Below are positions 22,714 to 31,091 of a stretch of DNA of 64,000 bases, piece by piece. A program made the position numbers and the translations under genes. The notes below the pieces were generated by a model. The model did no database searches and was not told the DNA's origin. It saw only the letters and a program-made list of their open reading frames with translations. This DNA is from Emiliania huxleyi CCMP1516 (taxonomy: Eukaryota > Haptophyta > Isochrysidales > Noelaerhabdaceae). The stretch lies in assembly GCF_000372725.1 (NCBI RefSeq), contig NW_005200689.1, positions 98,296-162,295 of the forward strand. The letters run 5' to 3'. Positions within the stretch are counted from its first letter, which is position 1, and each line of letters starts with the position of its first letter.

Positions 22714-23790
22714 TCACAGGGCAATGTCGTTGGTCCAGTAGCCCTCGGGCAGCAGCTCGGGGCCCACCTGTGCGTCGACCTGCCCCGTCTTGACGAGCCA
22801 CGCCATCAGGCCCTGAAAGTAGGCGCCGGAGAGGCTGTTGTCGTTGGGCAGCGCCGCGAGCGTCGCGTCGAAGATCGCTGCCTCGAGCTTGCGCTCCTTT
22901 CGCCGGCGCATCGCCGCCACCGGGTTGACCATCGCCGCCGCTCCGCTCAACGCTGCGCCCACCTTGGCGAGGGCGCTCCGGTTGGTCGTCCCTGCGGCAG
23001 CCGCGCTGCCCTTGACGTGCTGCTCGTAGATCCTGGCGGCGCGCGCCGGCTCGCGCTTGATCAGGCCGGTGGCGCGGCGCATCGCGAGCACCAGCTGGCG
23101 CAGCTGCGGCCGCAGGGCCTGCAGGCGCTGCGGCGTCGTGAAGAGGACGAGCTGGCAAAAGTCAGGCACGCCCCACTCCTTGAGAGAGAAGAAGCCCGGC
23201 CTGAGCCCCATTTGCTGCGCCTCGATCACCTCGAAGTTGTAGAAGACCAGCGTCGCCACGGCGGCCGCCTTGTCCTGCAGCGCCTTCACGTGATAAAATC
23301 CGCCGTTGTGCTTGCCGTACGAGGCAATGTCGCAAGAGCCGCCGTCCGCCTCGACCATCGTCTGCACGATCGCGGGCCCGCCGATGCCCGGCGAGCCCGG
23401 GTACGAGATCGTGCGGCCGCACATGTCCGACGGCCGCGAGATGTTGGACGAGCCGAGGAAGAGCACGCCGCCGTCCGTGTGCAGAAAACGCGAGAAGCCG
23501 ATGACGGGCTTGCCGCGCGCAGCGTCCTGCGCCAGGTGAAGAGTCTCCGTGACCGCGACGTCAAGGCGACCGGCGAGGATCTCCTCCTCCGCCTCCCAGT
23601 GGTCCGCCGGCTCGAGCAGCTGGACGTCCAGGCCCGCCTCGGCAAAGTAGCCCTCGCGCAGCGCCACGACGAGCGGCAGGTGGTCGGGATTTAAGAACCA
23701 CTCGAGGCCGAGCTTGATGGTCGTCGGCGTGGCGTACGAACGGTCGGCGAGTAGGAGCAGGAGCGAGGGTAGAAAGGCCGCCGTCGGCAT
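22714..23790 (-). CDS. NMT1/THI5-like (ThiY-type) substrate-binding protein
   Basis: A 358-residue intronless protein of the SsuA/THI5 fold, related to thiamine-pyrimidine precursor binding or synthesis proteins. The start is the ATG at 23790, giving a hydrophobic leader (MPTAAFLPSLLLLLADRSYA) that looks like a signal peptide. The family core follows: LGLEWFLNPDHLPLVVALRE, AEAGLDVQLLEPADHWEAEE, GRLDVAVTETLHLAQDAA, and later SYPGSPGIGGPAIVQTMVEA and EWGVPDFCQLVLFTTP. The CCCFC motif of yeast Thi5 is not seen, so a ligand-binding role for a pyrimidine such as HMP or formyl-aminopyrimidine fits better than suicide HMP synthesis. The lack of introns among intron-rich neighbours hints at a recent bacterial or retro origin. 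Confidence 0.78.
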   Translation of the reverse strand: MPTAAFLPSLLLLLADRSYATPTTIKLGLEWFLNPDHLPLVVALREGYFAEAGLDVQLLEPADHWEAEEEILAGRLDVAVTETLHLAQDAARGKPVIGFSRFLHTDGGVLFLGSSNISRPSDMCGRTISYPGSPGIGGPAIVQTMVEADGGSCDIASYGKHNGGFYHVKALQDKAAAVATLVFYNFEVIEAQQMGLRPGFFSLKEWGVPDFCQLVLFTTPQRLQALRPQLRQLVLAMRRATGLIKREPARAARIYEQHVKGSAAAAGTTNRSALAKVGAALSGAAAMVNPVAAMRRRKERKLEAAIFDATLAALPNDNSLSGAYFQGLMAWLVKTGQVDAQVGPELLPEGYWTNDIAL

Positions 23791-23899
23791 CTCTTCAAGT
23801 GAAAGTGTTTGCGTTGAGCCCACGAGCGGCGGCAACTAGGAACGCGCCGCGCGGGGGCCGCCTCACCGGCCCTCGCCAACGCCTCCAAAGTGGCGCAGA

Positions 23900-24120
23900 G
23901 TGAGCCGAGCGAGTGTGACGCCGCGCGAGCGACGCTCCGAGATCGCCCGAGACAGCGCGGCGGCGGTGGGTGGGGTGGGGTGGGGTGGGGTGGCGCGGCG
24001 TGGAGCTCCGAGATTGCGCGAGATTGCGCGAGATCGCCCGAGATCCCGCGGCGCGGCCCGAGATCGCCCGAGATTGCGCGGTTCTGCGGCGTCTCGGCAC
24101 ATCTCGGACTCGGCGAGGTG
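23900..24120 (+). repeat. GAGATTGCGC / GAGATCGCCC word repeats
   Basis: Short irregular tandem of GAGAT(T/C)GC(G/C)C between 23930 and 24115, next to a GGTGGGGT run. Related AATCTCG words occur at 3838-3895 and 19865-19910. No gene is seen from 23791 to 24460. Confidence 0.6.
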
Positions 24121-24467
24121 GATGGGTTGGGAGCGAGGGGGCGGAAGTGTTCAGTCAGTGCGGTAGATGGCGAGCTCGGGGCGCGTGAGCCGGACTTGGG
24201 GGCCGGACGGCTTTCATTTTCTCTCTGCGTTCTCGCACATGGAGTGCGAGGTATCTCGACTTGCAATCCTAAACTAACTGTCACTCCCCTTTCTCCCGGC
24301 CGGGGTGGGGCGCGCGCGGCGGCGGCGGGTGTGCGGCGGGTGTGCGGGATGTCTGTGGGACCGAGAGAGCGATGTGCTTGTGTCCGCCTTGCGTTTGTTT
24401 TCATGACATCGAAGGCTAGCTCATTAAATAACTAGAGCAAAATCTCCAGCGAGAGATGGGCGACGCA

Positions 24468-25220
24468 CACGGCAGGCGGCGGCGGCGTCGCAGGACGAGG
24501 CAGACGAGAACGACGCGACAGTCCGACAGAGGAGGAAGCGACAGGAGGGAGAACGACGAGAGTGGGACGACCGCGAGGTGGCATGAAGGTAACGTTGCAG
24601 CGAGAATCGGCGAGGGACTGCGAAGGGAGATAGAAAGAGGCAGACGACCAAGGGATAGGGTGGGCGACGGCTAGCACCACACTCCTCTCCTTAAAATCCC
24701 TGTGTGGTGGCGGCGTGCCGTCCTCCCATCCCTCCCTTGGGTTGTCTGTTTTCTTTCTTTCTTTCTACACGAACACAGAGGCACAGTGCGCACCCCGCCC
24801 CGCTCGCAGGGCGTGCATCACACAGGTGGACTGTGTGACTCCTCGGGTTTCTAACCTCAGGGGCGGCCCCTCGACCCGGTGGCCGCTCCAGCAGCGGGGG
24901 CTGAGGCGGTGGTGGTGGGGGCGGGCATGGAAAGAAAGAAAGAAAACGGACAACCCAAGGGAGGGATGGGGGAGAACGGCACGCCGCCACCACACAGGGA
25001 TTTTAAGGAGAGGGGTGTGGTGCGCTAGCCGTCGCGCCCACCCTTGGGCGTCCGCCTCTTCCTATCTCTCTTCGCAGTCTCTCTGCGATTCTCGCTGCAA
25101 CCTTCGTGCCACCTCGCGGTCGCCCCCTTCTCGTCGTGCTCTCCCTTGTCGCTTCTTCCTCTGTCGCGAGTCGCGTCGCTCTCCTCTGCCTCGTTCTGCG
25201 CCGCCGCCGCCGCCTGCCGT
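24468..25220. mobile_element. Foldback element with ~300-bp inverted arms
   Basis: The left arm 24468-24769 (CGGCAGGCGGCGGCGG ... GAGGTGGCATGAAGG ... repeat A with TTTC tail) is matched, reverse complemented, by 24926-25220. The loop of about 155 bp contains CAGTGCGCACCCCGCCCCG. There is no coding capacity. Repeat A is thus one end of a larger non-autonomous foldback/MITE-like element. Arm fragments occur at 15375-15419 and 15942-16018, where a second element has inserted. The right arm ends about 150 bp before the RCC1 gene start, so it may lie in that gene's promoter or 5' UTR. Confidence 0.75.
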
Positions 25221-25370
25221 TCCCTTGTTCTCTCGGCTTCTTTCGCCTTTCGGCGCAGCTCCGCCCTCCTTGCTGCATATCCTGGCCCCTCGAGTCTATC
25301 GAGCTCTCCTCGAGGGCGGGCATGGTGGCGGTGCCGGCGCCGCCGCATTTTCTTTCCTCTTTTCCTCGCG

Positions 25371-26813
25371 ATGTCCACCCCGCCGCGCCGCCGCTCGCGC
25401 CGCCTCGCCGCCCCCTCCACCGCCGCCCCCTCGCCGAGCACGCCGCCGCCCGCCCGCCTGCTCGACCTCCCCACGGAGCTCCTCGTGCGCGCCATCTCTC
25501 GCTGCGACCCCGCCGACATCGCTCGCGTCGCGGCCGTCTCGCTCCTCTTCCACGCCTCGCTTGCGCTGGAGGGCATCCGCTTGTGGGCGCGAGAGCGCGG
25601 CTTCGAGCTGCCGGCGCAGCCAGAGGGCGAGGTCTGCGCCGTGCGGTGGCTGTGCTATTCGGCGTTGCTGTGCGAGTCCAACCCGCCGGCGAGGGCGGCG
25701 GCAGGCTCCTTGCACAGCGTCTTCATCGACGGCGAGGGGCGGCTCTCGTCGTGCGGCAAGGCTGAGAACTGGACGCCAGGGCTGCTCGGGCACGGCGAGG
25801 GCGTGACGCGGCTCAACACGCCGACGCGGCTCCCGTCGACGCTGGACGGCGAGCGTGTTGTGAGCGTGTCGGCTGGATTCGGCCACAGCCTCGCCCTCAC
25901 CGCTGATGGAGCCGTCTGGAGCTGGGGCATGGGAGGCTTGGGCCAGCTAGGCCACGGCGACGAGCAGGGCCAGCTGGGCCACGGCGACGAGCAGCGCCAG
26001 CTGCTGCCCAAGAAGATCGCGGCCTTGGCTGGCCAGCGCGTCGTCGCCGTGTCGGCAGGAGGCGACCACAGCCTCGCCCTCACCGCCGATGGCGCCGTCT
26101 GGAACTGGGGCTATGGCCACCATGGCCGGCTGGGCCACGGCGACGAGCAGAACCAGTTTCTGCCAATGAAGGTCGAGGCCTTTGCTGCCCAGCGTGTCGT
26201 CGCTGTGTCGGCGGGAGCCCGCCACAGCCTCGCCCTCACCGCCGACGGAGAGGTCTGGAGCTGGGGCAATGGAGGCCGTGGCAAGCTGGGCCACGGCGAC
26301 CGGCAGCACCAGCTGCTGCCCAAGAAGGTCGAGGTGTTGGCGCAGCGCGTCGTCGCCGTGTCGGCGGGAAGCAGCCACAGCCTCGCCCTCACCGCCAACG
26401 GAGCTGTCTGGAGCTGGGGCGAGGGACTCTTTGGCCGGTTGGGCCACGGCGACGAGCAGCGCCAGCTGCTGCCCAAGAAGGTCGAGGCCTTTGCTGGCCA
26501 GCGCGTTGTCGCTCTGTCGGCTGGAACCGCGCACAGCCTCGCCCTCACCGCCAATGGCGCTCTCTGGAGCTGGGGCTCTGGAGGCCTTGGCGAGCTGGGC
26601 CACGGCGACCAGCAGGAGCAGCTGCTGCCGAAGAAGGTCGAGGCCATGGCTGGCCAGCGCGTCATCGCCGTGTCGGCGGGAGGCGAACACAGCCTCGCCA
26701 TCACCGCCGACGGCGCCTTCTTTACCTGGGGCGAGGGCGAGACCGGCTGCCTAGGCCACGGAGAGGACCTGTCGGACCAGATGCTGCCCAAGAAGGTCGA
26801 GGCGTGGGTCTGA
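25371..26813 (+). CDS. F-box plus RCC1-repeat protein
   Basis: A 480-residue intronless protein. The ATG at 25371 was chosen because the in-frame sequence upstream lies in the foldback arm. An F-box-like segment, LLDLPTELLVRAISRCDPAD (residues about 25-65), precedes six to seven RCC1 blades with the typical SxGxxHSLALTxDGxVWxWG and GxLGHG rhythm from residue about 140 to the end. The blades are nearly identical to one another, indicating recent internal duplication or gene conversion. One short tandem (LGHGDEQGQLGHGDEQRQL) is a 21-bp slip. Such proteins are usually substrate-recognition subunits of SCF ubiquitin ligases or nucleotide-exchange-type propellers; the F-box favours the former. Confidence 0.82.
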   Translation: MSTPPRRRSRRLAAPSTAAPSPSTPPPARLLDLPTELLVRAISRCDPADIARVAAVSLLFHASLALEGIRLWARERGFELPAQPEGEVCAVRWLCYSALLCESNPPARAAAGSLHSVFIDGEGRLSSCGKAENWTPGLLGHGEGVTRLNTPTRLPSTLDGERVVSVSAGFGHSLALTADGAVWSWGMGGLGQLGHGDEQGQLGHGDEQRQLLPKKIAALAGQRVVAVSAGGDHSLALTADGAVWNWGYGHHGRLGHGDEQNQFLPMKVEAFAAQRVVAVSAGARHSLALTADGEVWSWGNGGRGKLGHGDRQHQLLPKKVEVLAQRVVAVSAGSSHSLALTANGAVWSWGEGLFGRLGHGDEQRQLLPKKVEAFAGQRVVALSAGTAHSLALTANGALWSWGSGGLGELGHGDQQEQLLPKKVEAMAGQRVIAVSAGGEHSLAITADGAFFTWGEGETGCLGHGEDLSDQMLPKKVEAWV

Positions 26814-26826
26814 ACAAGCTAGAGAG

Positions 26827-26941
<115 letters not shown>

Positions 26942-27186
26942 TGTGTTGTGTGTGTGTATGCATGTGTGACAACCCATGTGTGTCACAGTGTGCGTGGTGT
27001 GTGCGTGTGTTGTGTCGCCGGACGCCGCGGTGTGAGCGTCGATAGAACGAGAGTGATTTGGGTGTGCACAACACGCCAACGCGGGACGTCCTCGAAGCCC
27101 GCGTTATCGCCTTTGTACATGTTGTGTATCCAAAACGCAAAAAGACGTGGCTGTGTGAAGAGGCCACAGAGTACTCCATACTGTGC

Positions 27187-27840
27187 TCACAGCACTGGCA
27201 CGCCCACCGCCCGGTGCCAGTCCCCGCGCGACTGCACCGCGGGCGGGCGCTTCAGCCTCTCAAACGGGTTGAGCCAAGTGCCCACGCCCGCCGTGACACC
27301 CGCGCCAAAGATCGGCGCGACGGCGTCCGAGGAGATGACCATCGGTGCGGCGACGCTGTTGCGCAGCGCGCCGAGCGACCCGAGCAGCAGCAGCCCGAGC
27401 GCGTGGCTAATCGCGCCCTGCCGCGCGTGCGCCCAGTCGGGCGGCGCGGGAGCAAGGCCGATGCCGACCACCTGGTCGTAGATGTACCACACGCCGTTCC
27501 ACGTAAGCATGCTGACCCAGAACGAGAGGTAAGTGTACAGCGCGTCGACGAGCCACAAGCACCGTGTCCTATCGTGATGGCGCGCCCACGCCGCGAGCGA
27601 CGGCTGAATGACGCACGCCACCACAAATAGCACGCTGCCGCCGATCAGGCGCGCGGCCGCACTCCAAAGCGGCTGCTGCGGCAACAGCAGCGAGTCGCAG
27701 ATGTTCCATGCACCGCGCCATGCAAAGACCACCCCAGTGGCAATGATCAGCGATACGAGCCAGTCGCAATAGATTGTGCAACGCGCCGTCAGCCTGGTCT
27801 CCGACATGGGCCGCGCGACGCTCGCCATAGCTGCCGCCAT
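27187..27840 (-). CDS. Fuseless-like multipass membrane protein
   Basis: A 217-residue protein, ATG at 27840. About six hydrophobic segments are visible, including DWLVSLIIATGVVFAWRGAW, AARLIGGSVLFVVACVIQPS and YTYLSFWVSMLTWNGVWYIY. The repeated WxGxWxxxD/YDQ signature (AWRGAWNICD, TWNGVWYIYDQ) is characteristic of the Fuseless family, whose founding member acts at Drosophila synapses but which has protist members of unknown function. Single exon. The C-terminal tail after about residue 190 is basic and hydrophilic. Assignment rests on the signature and topology. Confidence 0.6.
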   Translation of the reverse strand: MAAAMASVARPMSETRLTARCTIYCDWLVSLIIATGVVFAWRGAWNICDSLLLPQQPLWSAAARLIGGSVLFVVACVIQPSLAAWARHHDRTRCLWLVDALYTYLSFWVSMLTWNGVWYIYDQVVGIGLAPAPPDWAHARQGAISHALGLLLLGSLGALRNSVAAPMVISSDAVAPIFGAGVTAGVGTWLNPFERLKRPPAVQSRGDWHRAVGVPVL

Positions 27841-28184
27841 CGAATTAACTCAACGCCAGAACCACGGCTCAGCTTCGGGTTCAGACCACCACCGCTGCCA
27901 CTGCCACCACCATCACCACCATCACCTGGTCCCGCCCTCGTTGCTCCTCGTAGAAACAAGGTGTGAACGGAGTGCGATTTCGGGCCCGGGTTGTGCGTTT
28001 ATGTGAATAGAGTGACTTACATAGAGTGACTTCTCAGTACATACTATGGGGGCATGGGACGCGGCACAAACGGGGCACAAACGCCAGGCCTTAAAGACAT
28101 TCTCGGAAGACAGGGGAAAAGAAAATTGCGCGGCGACAGCCAGACAGAGAGCCGGCCTTCCCCTCCAGCGGCAGCTACGACTGT
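27841..28184. other. Divergent intergenic region
   Basis: A 344-bp spacer between the Fuseless-like gene (minus) and the next gene (plus), so it should hold both promoters. It contains a CAC/CATCAC imperfect run (27885-27925) and a TATGTGAATAGAGTGACTTA pair (28001-28035) with a repeated AGAGTGACTT word. No TATA box at a fixed distance is evident. Confidence 0.5.
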
Positions 28185-28227
28185 ATGTCCGACGTGCCGC
28201 CACCCCCACCCACCGAAGACGCCGCCC

Positions 28228-28258
<31 letters not shown>

Positions 28259-30392
28259 CATGGAAGAGATGTTCGGGCCGCCTCTTGATGCGCCGCCGCC
28301 GCCTCCTGATGTGGCCGACGCGGCGGAGGGGGTGGTGCCGCCGCCCGACCTCAGCGACGCGGAGGGCGCGATGCTGTGGGCGGTGCTGGAGGTGGCTAAC
28401 GAGGCGCTGATGGAGAGCGACCCGAACCTGCAGGTCACCGAAGGCGGCGTCAAGGACATCCAGGCGGATGTGCTCGAAAAGGTCTTCGGCGTGATGGAGA
28501 AGCAGGGCCGGACAGAGCTGGTCGAGGAGGACCGGGCGTACATCCACAGGCGAGTGAGCGCGCTCGTCGCAAAAGCCCTCGCCACCGGCCGCCGCTTCGC
28601 AAAGCTCGACCGTATCGTCTGCAACGTCGGCGGCGCGCGCGGCTGGGTGCCGGGCACAGTGCAGGCGCTCAACGAGGACGACCCGTCGGACCCGACGGGA
28701 CTGCGCCCGCTGCCGTACGTGGTCAAGATCGACCCGCCCGAGAGCCGCCTCGTCTCCGTGCCCAAGGACACCAACGAGTGCGCCCGCGCCGAGGTCCTCT
28801 TTGGCCAGCGAGTCGCCCTGCCCCGGCGCCTGCCCAGGCGCCTGCCCAGACGCGGGCCGGACTCCTCCTCCTTCTTCCTCCTCCTAGGTCTGCTTTGGCA
28901 CGCGAGAGGACGGGCTCTGGTGCGCTCGGAGGGCGCGGTTCGCCCGATGCGGGAGGGGCGGAGACACGTCCACGACACGTCCGGGTACCCGTAGGTTCAC
29001 GCGGATGTGCCTGCCAAAGGCTGTGAAGCGGGGCTCGCAGCGGTCGGGGCGCCGCTTCGGCAAAGGCGAGAGGGGGCGCGAGAGGGGGTGAGAGGGGGCG
29101 CGAGAGGGGCGAGAGGGAGGGGGCGAGAGGGGGCGAGAGGGGAGCGAGAGGGAGGGGGGGGGCGAAGTGGCTAATGAGAGAACCGAGAGCGATTGAGAGA
29201 TTGAGAGGGGCTGCGCGCGCCAGGGATGGGCCGAGAGGAGCAGAGAGGGGCAGAGAGGGGCCGAGAGGAGCCGAGAGGAGGAGCGAGAGGAGCGGAGAGG
29301 AGCGGAGAGGAGCGGAGAGGAGCGGAGAGGAGCCGAGAGGAGCCGAGAGGGGCCGAGAGGGGGAGCGAGAGGAGCCGAGAGGAGCCGAGAGGAGCCGAGA
29401 GGAGCCGAGAGGAGCCGAGAGGAGCCGAGAGGAGCCGAGAGGAGCCATGGCCGAGGTTAGGCGACCGCGTCGCGTGCGCCGTCGAAGACGAGAGCGGCGA
29501 CTTTTCGGACTGGGCTGCGGGCGAGGTGGTTGAGGCAGACCGCCCTAGAATCTTGCTTTTGGAGGGCACGCGTGCGTGCTATATTCCGCTGTTCTTTCAG
29601 CCGTGTTCACTGCATTCGCGGCGTGTGTGTCCACGCGGTGCTCACGCATGACGGTGCCGTCTACTAGGTGGACCATGCCGTTAATTAGCTATTAATTAGC
29701 TATTAATTAGCTGTTAATTAGCTGTTAATTAGCCGTCTACTAGGTGGACCATGCCGTCGCGGAGGACTGGCGAGGGGACGTTCTCATGGCGGGAGGATTG
29801 GCGCCTTACCGGGTGTGACTCAGCAGAGCCGCCCCCGAGATGCAATCTCCGAGATACAATCTCCCCTACAGGGCGCGACTCAGCAGAGCCGCCCGGGAGG
29901 GGGGGCGGGGGCGGAGACACGACTGTGACACGATCACGACACGCCCACACGACCACTCCTCGGGGTTGGGCGGGGGAGGGGGAGAGGGGAGGCGAGTGTG
30001 ACCGATGCGGCCCCCTCGCCAGGTGCTCCTCGACAGCGGCGCGACTGTGCTGGCGCACCCGCCTTCAAGCACTGGCCGAGGGCAGGGCCGCGAACAGCGT
30101 CTCTTCACAGCGCGAGGGGGGAACAGGTGCACGCCGACGAGCACTGGCTGGTGAGGGACCTGACGCTGCAGCCGGCGGGGCCTCGAGTCGCCGCAGACGG
30201 CACGCGCTGCCTGAAGCGGATGGGCAAGCGGCGGGCCGGAGACGGGTCCTAGAAAGAGCCTTGGACCACACGACGCGCGAGGTGTGAACAGCGCCTCTTC
30301 ACGCTGCCGTTGTGGACAGGTGGGAGAGCTTCGACCACACGACGCGCAAGGTGCGCAAGCTGGCGGACGGCTCTTCAGACGACGACGACTGA
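28185..30392 (+). CDS. Seven-exon conserved hypothetical with W-x-x-G-x-V modules
   Basis: The start MSDVPPPPPTEDA leads to a Pro-rich head, a helical segment (LWAVLEVANEALMESDPNL), and the module DRIVCNVGGARGWVPGTVQA ... PYVVKIDPPESRLVSVPKDT. Splicing then gives VCFGTREDGLW, FTRMCLPKAVKRG, a second module GDRVACAVEDESGDFSDWAA, then VLLDSGATVL, VHADEHWLVRDLTLQPAG, and WESFDHTTRKVRKLADGSS with an acidic end. Exons: 28185-28793, 28888-28937, 28995-29059, 29461-about 29540, 30023-30052, 30127-30245, 30320-30392. One further small exon may be missed in 29540-30022. The paired W-G-V modules look like small beta-barrel (tudor/SH3-like) units common in algal proteins. Function is unknown. Introns carry both candidate intron elements. 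Confidence 0.65.
28938..28994 (+). mobile_element. 57-bp intron with family II element
   Basis: The intron starts GTTCGCCCGATGCGGG and the next exon starts GTTCACGCGGATGTGC. Between them is GACACGTCCACGACACGTCC then GGGTACCCGTAG, the same core as at 38557-38627. Confidence 0.65.
29060..29460 (+). repeat. GAGAGGAGCC minisatellite filling a GC-AG intron
   Basis: The intron begins GCAAAGG and ends GGTTAG before GCGACCG. Most of it (about 29060-29455) is GAGAGGGGGC and then GAGAGGAGCC tandem units. The host exon frames join as RRFG-DRVACAV. Confidence 0.75.
29656..29757 (+). repeat. TTAATTAGCTA array between 26-bp direct repeats
   Basis: Two exact 26-bp copies (29656-29681 and 29732-29757, beginning GCCGTCTACTAGGTGGACC) flank about five TTAATTAGCT(A/G) units. 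It lies in an intron. A similar TTAATTA/TACTAATTAGC array fills an intron of the CW-finger gene at 61807-61932. Confidence 0.85.
30053..30126 (+). mobile_element. 74-bp intron with family I element
   Basis: The upstream copy GCGCACCCGCCTTCAAGCAC is a diverged copy of the next exon start GTGCACGCCGACGAGCAC. The core is GCGAACAGCGTCTCTTCAC to GGGGAACAG. The donor is GC; splicing gives SGATVL-VHADEHWLV. Confidence 0.8.
30246..30319 (+). mobile_element. 74-bp intron with family I element
   Basis: The upstream copy ends GACCACACGACGCGCGAGG, matching GACCACACGACGCGCAAGG in the next exon. The core is GTGTGAACAGCGCCTCTTC to TTGTGGACAG. The donor is GT; splicing gives RRAGDG-WESFDHTTRK and removes an in-frame TAG. 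Confidence 0.82.
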
Positions 30393-30508
30393 GCCATCGG
30401 GCTGCGCGCGAGCGCGCCCGCCGGCCGCGAATCTAGATGTACCTTCGTAGGTCGGGACAGTTGGAGAGGGGTGGATGCGATCGGTAGCGTCAGGATTGTC
30501 CGACATGA

Positions 30509-30910
30509 CGAAAACGTATTATCGTGTCGCAGACGGTCTACACGCAGAAAAGTGAAAACGAGATGCGCACACGTGCCCCCCAACCGGCCAACGGGCCCGC
30601 CCCCTGGGAAGGTAAGGTAAGGTAAGGTAAACTTCTCCACACACACGAGGTGGTGGGGCAAGGGGGGGCAACCCTCGCGTCTCCACGTCTGACGACAGGA
30701 GCCCCACGGCATTCCCTGGGAACGCGCAACGCCCCCCTTTCAAAGTTTCGGCATTCGGGCCTTTCCCGTTTCCGGCCTTTGACAATTAGCCGCTTTCATG
30801 ACGAGCTTTGTGCTTTTTGTATTTTGAGAGTCACATATATATGTATACGTCAGAACGGTCCTGATCAACTCGGTTTAACCCCAACGCTCTCAATCCGGCG
30901 GCTGGTTGCA
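30509..30910 (+). repeat. Dispersed repeat E, interrupted copy
   Basis: The ends match the compact copy at 34867-34994: AAAACGTATTATCGTGTCGC at the left and CGGTCCTGATCAACTCGG to CTCTCAATCCGG at the right. Between about 30590 and 30835 there is a roughly 245-bp insertion, including GGTAAGGTAAGGTAAACTTC, that the compact copy lacks. Confidence 0.7.
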
Positions 30911-31091
30911 GGGTCAGGGGGGCACGGGATCTGTCTATGTTGATCCCGAGTTTCCGAATTTCCGCATACGGCCGGGGCGCGGGGGCGGAGAACACCACGC
31001 GTGCGCATATCGCGCCCCAATCTCCACTCTCGAGTGCGGTGGTGCGCTCCGTCACTGGTCCGGCGGGGCTGCCTCCCCCCCCTCCCCCCCC

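Noticed and set aside
25296-26791. Minus-strand frames opposite the RCC1 gene
   Set aside because: Repeated SSCRHGDDALASQ-type sequence is just the antisense of the RCC1 repeats.
29640-29760. Telomere-like or centromeric repeat
   Set aside because: TTAATTAGCTA units are few, intronic and unlike TTAGGG-type telomeres.
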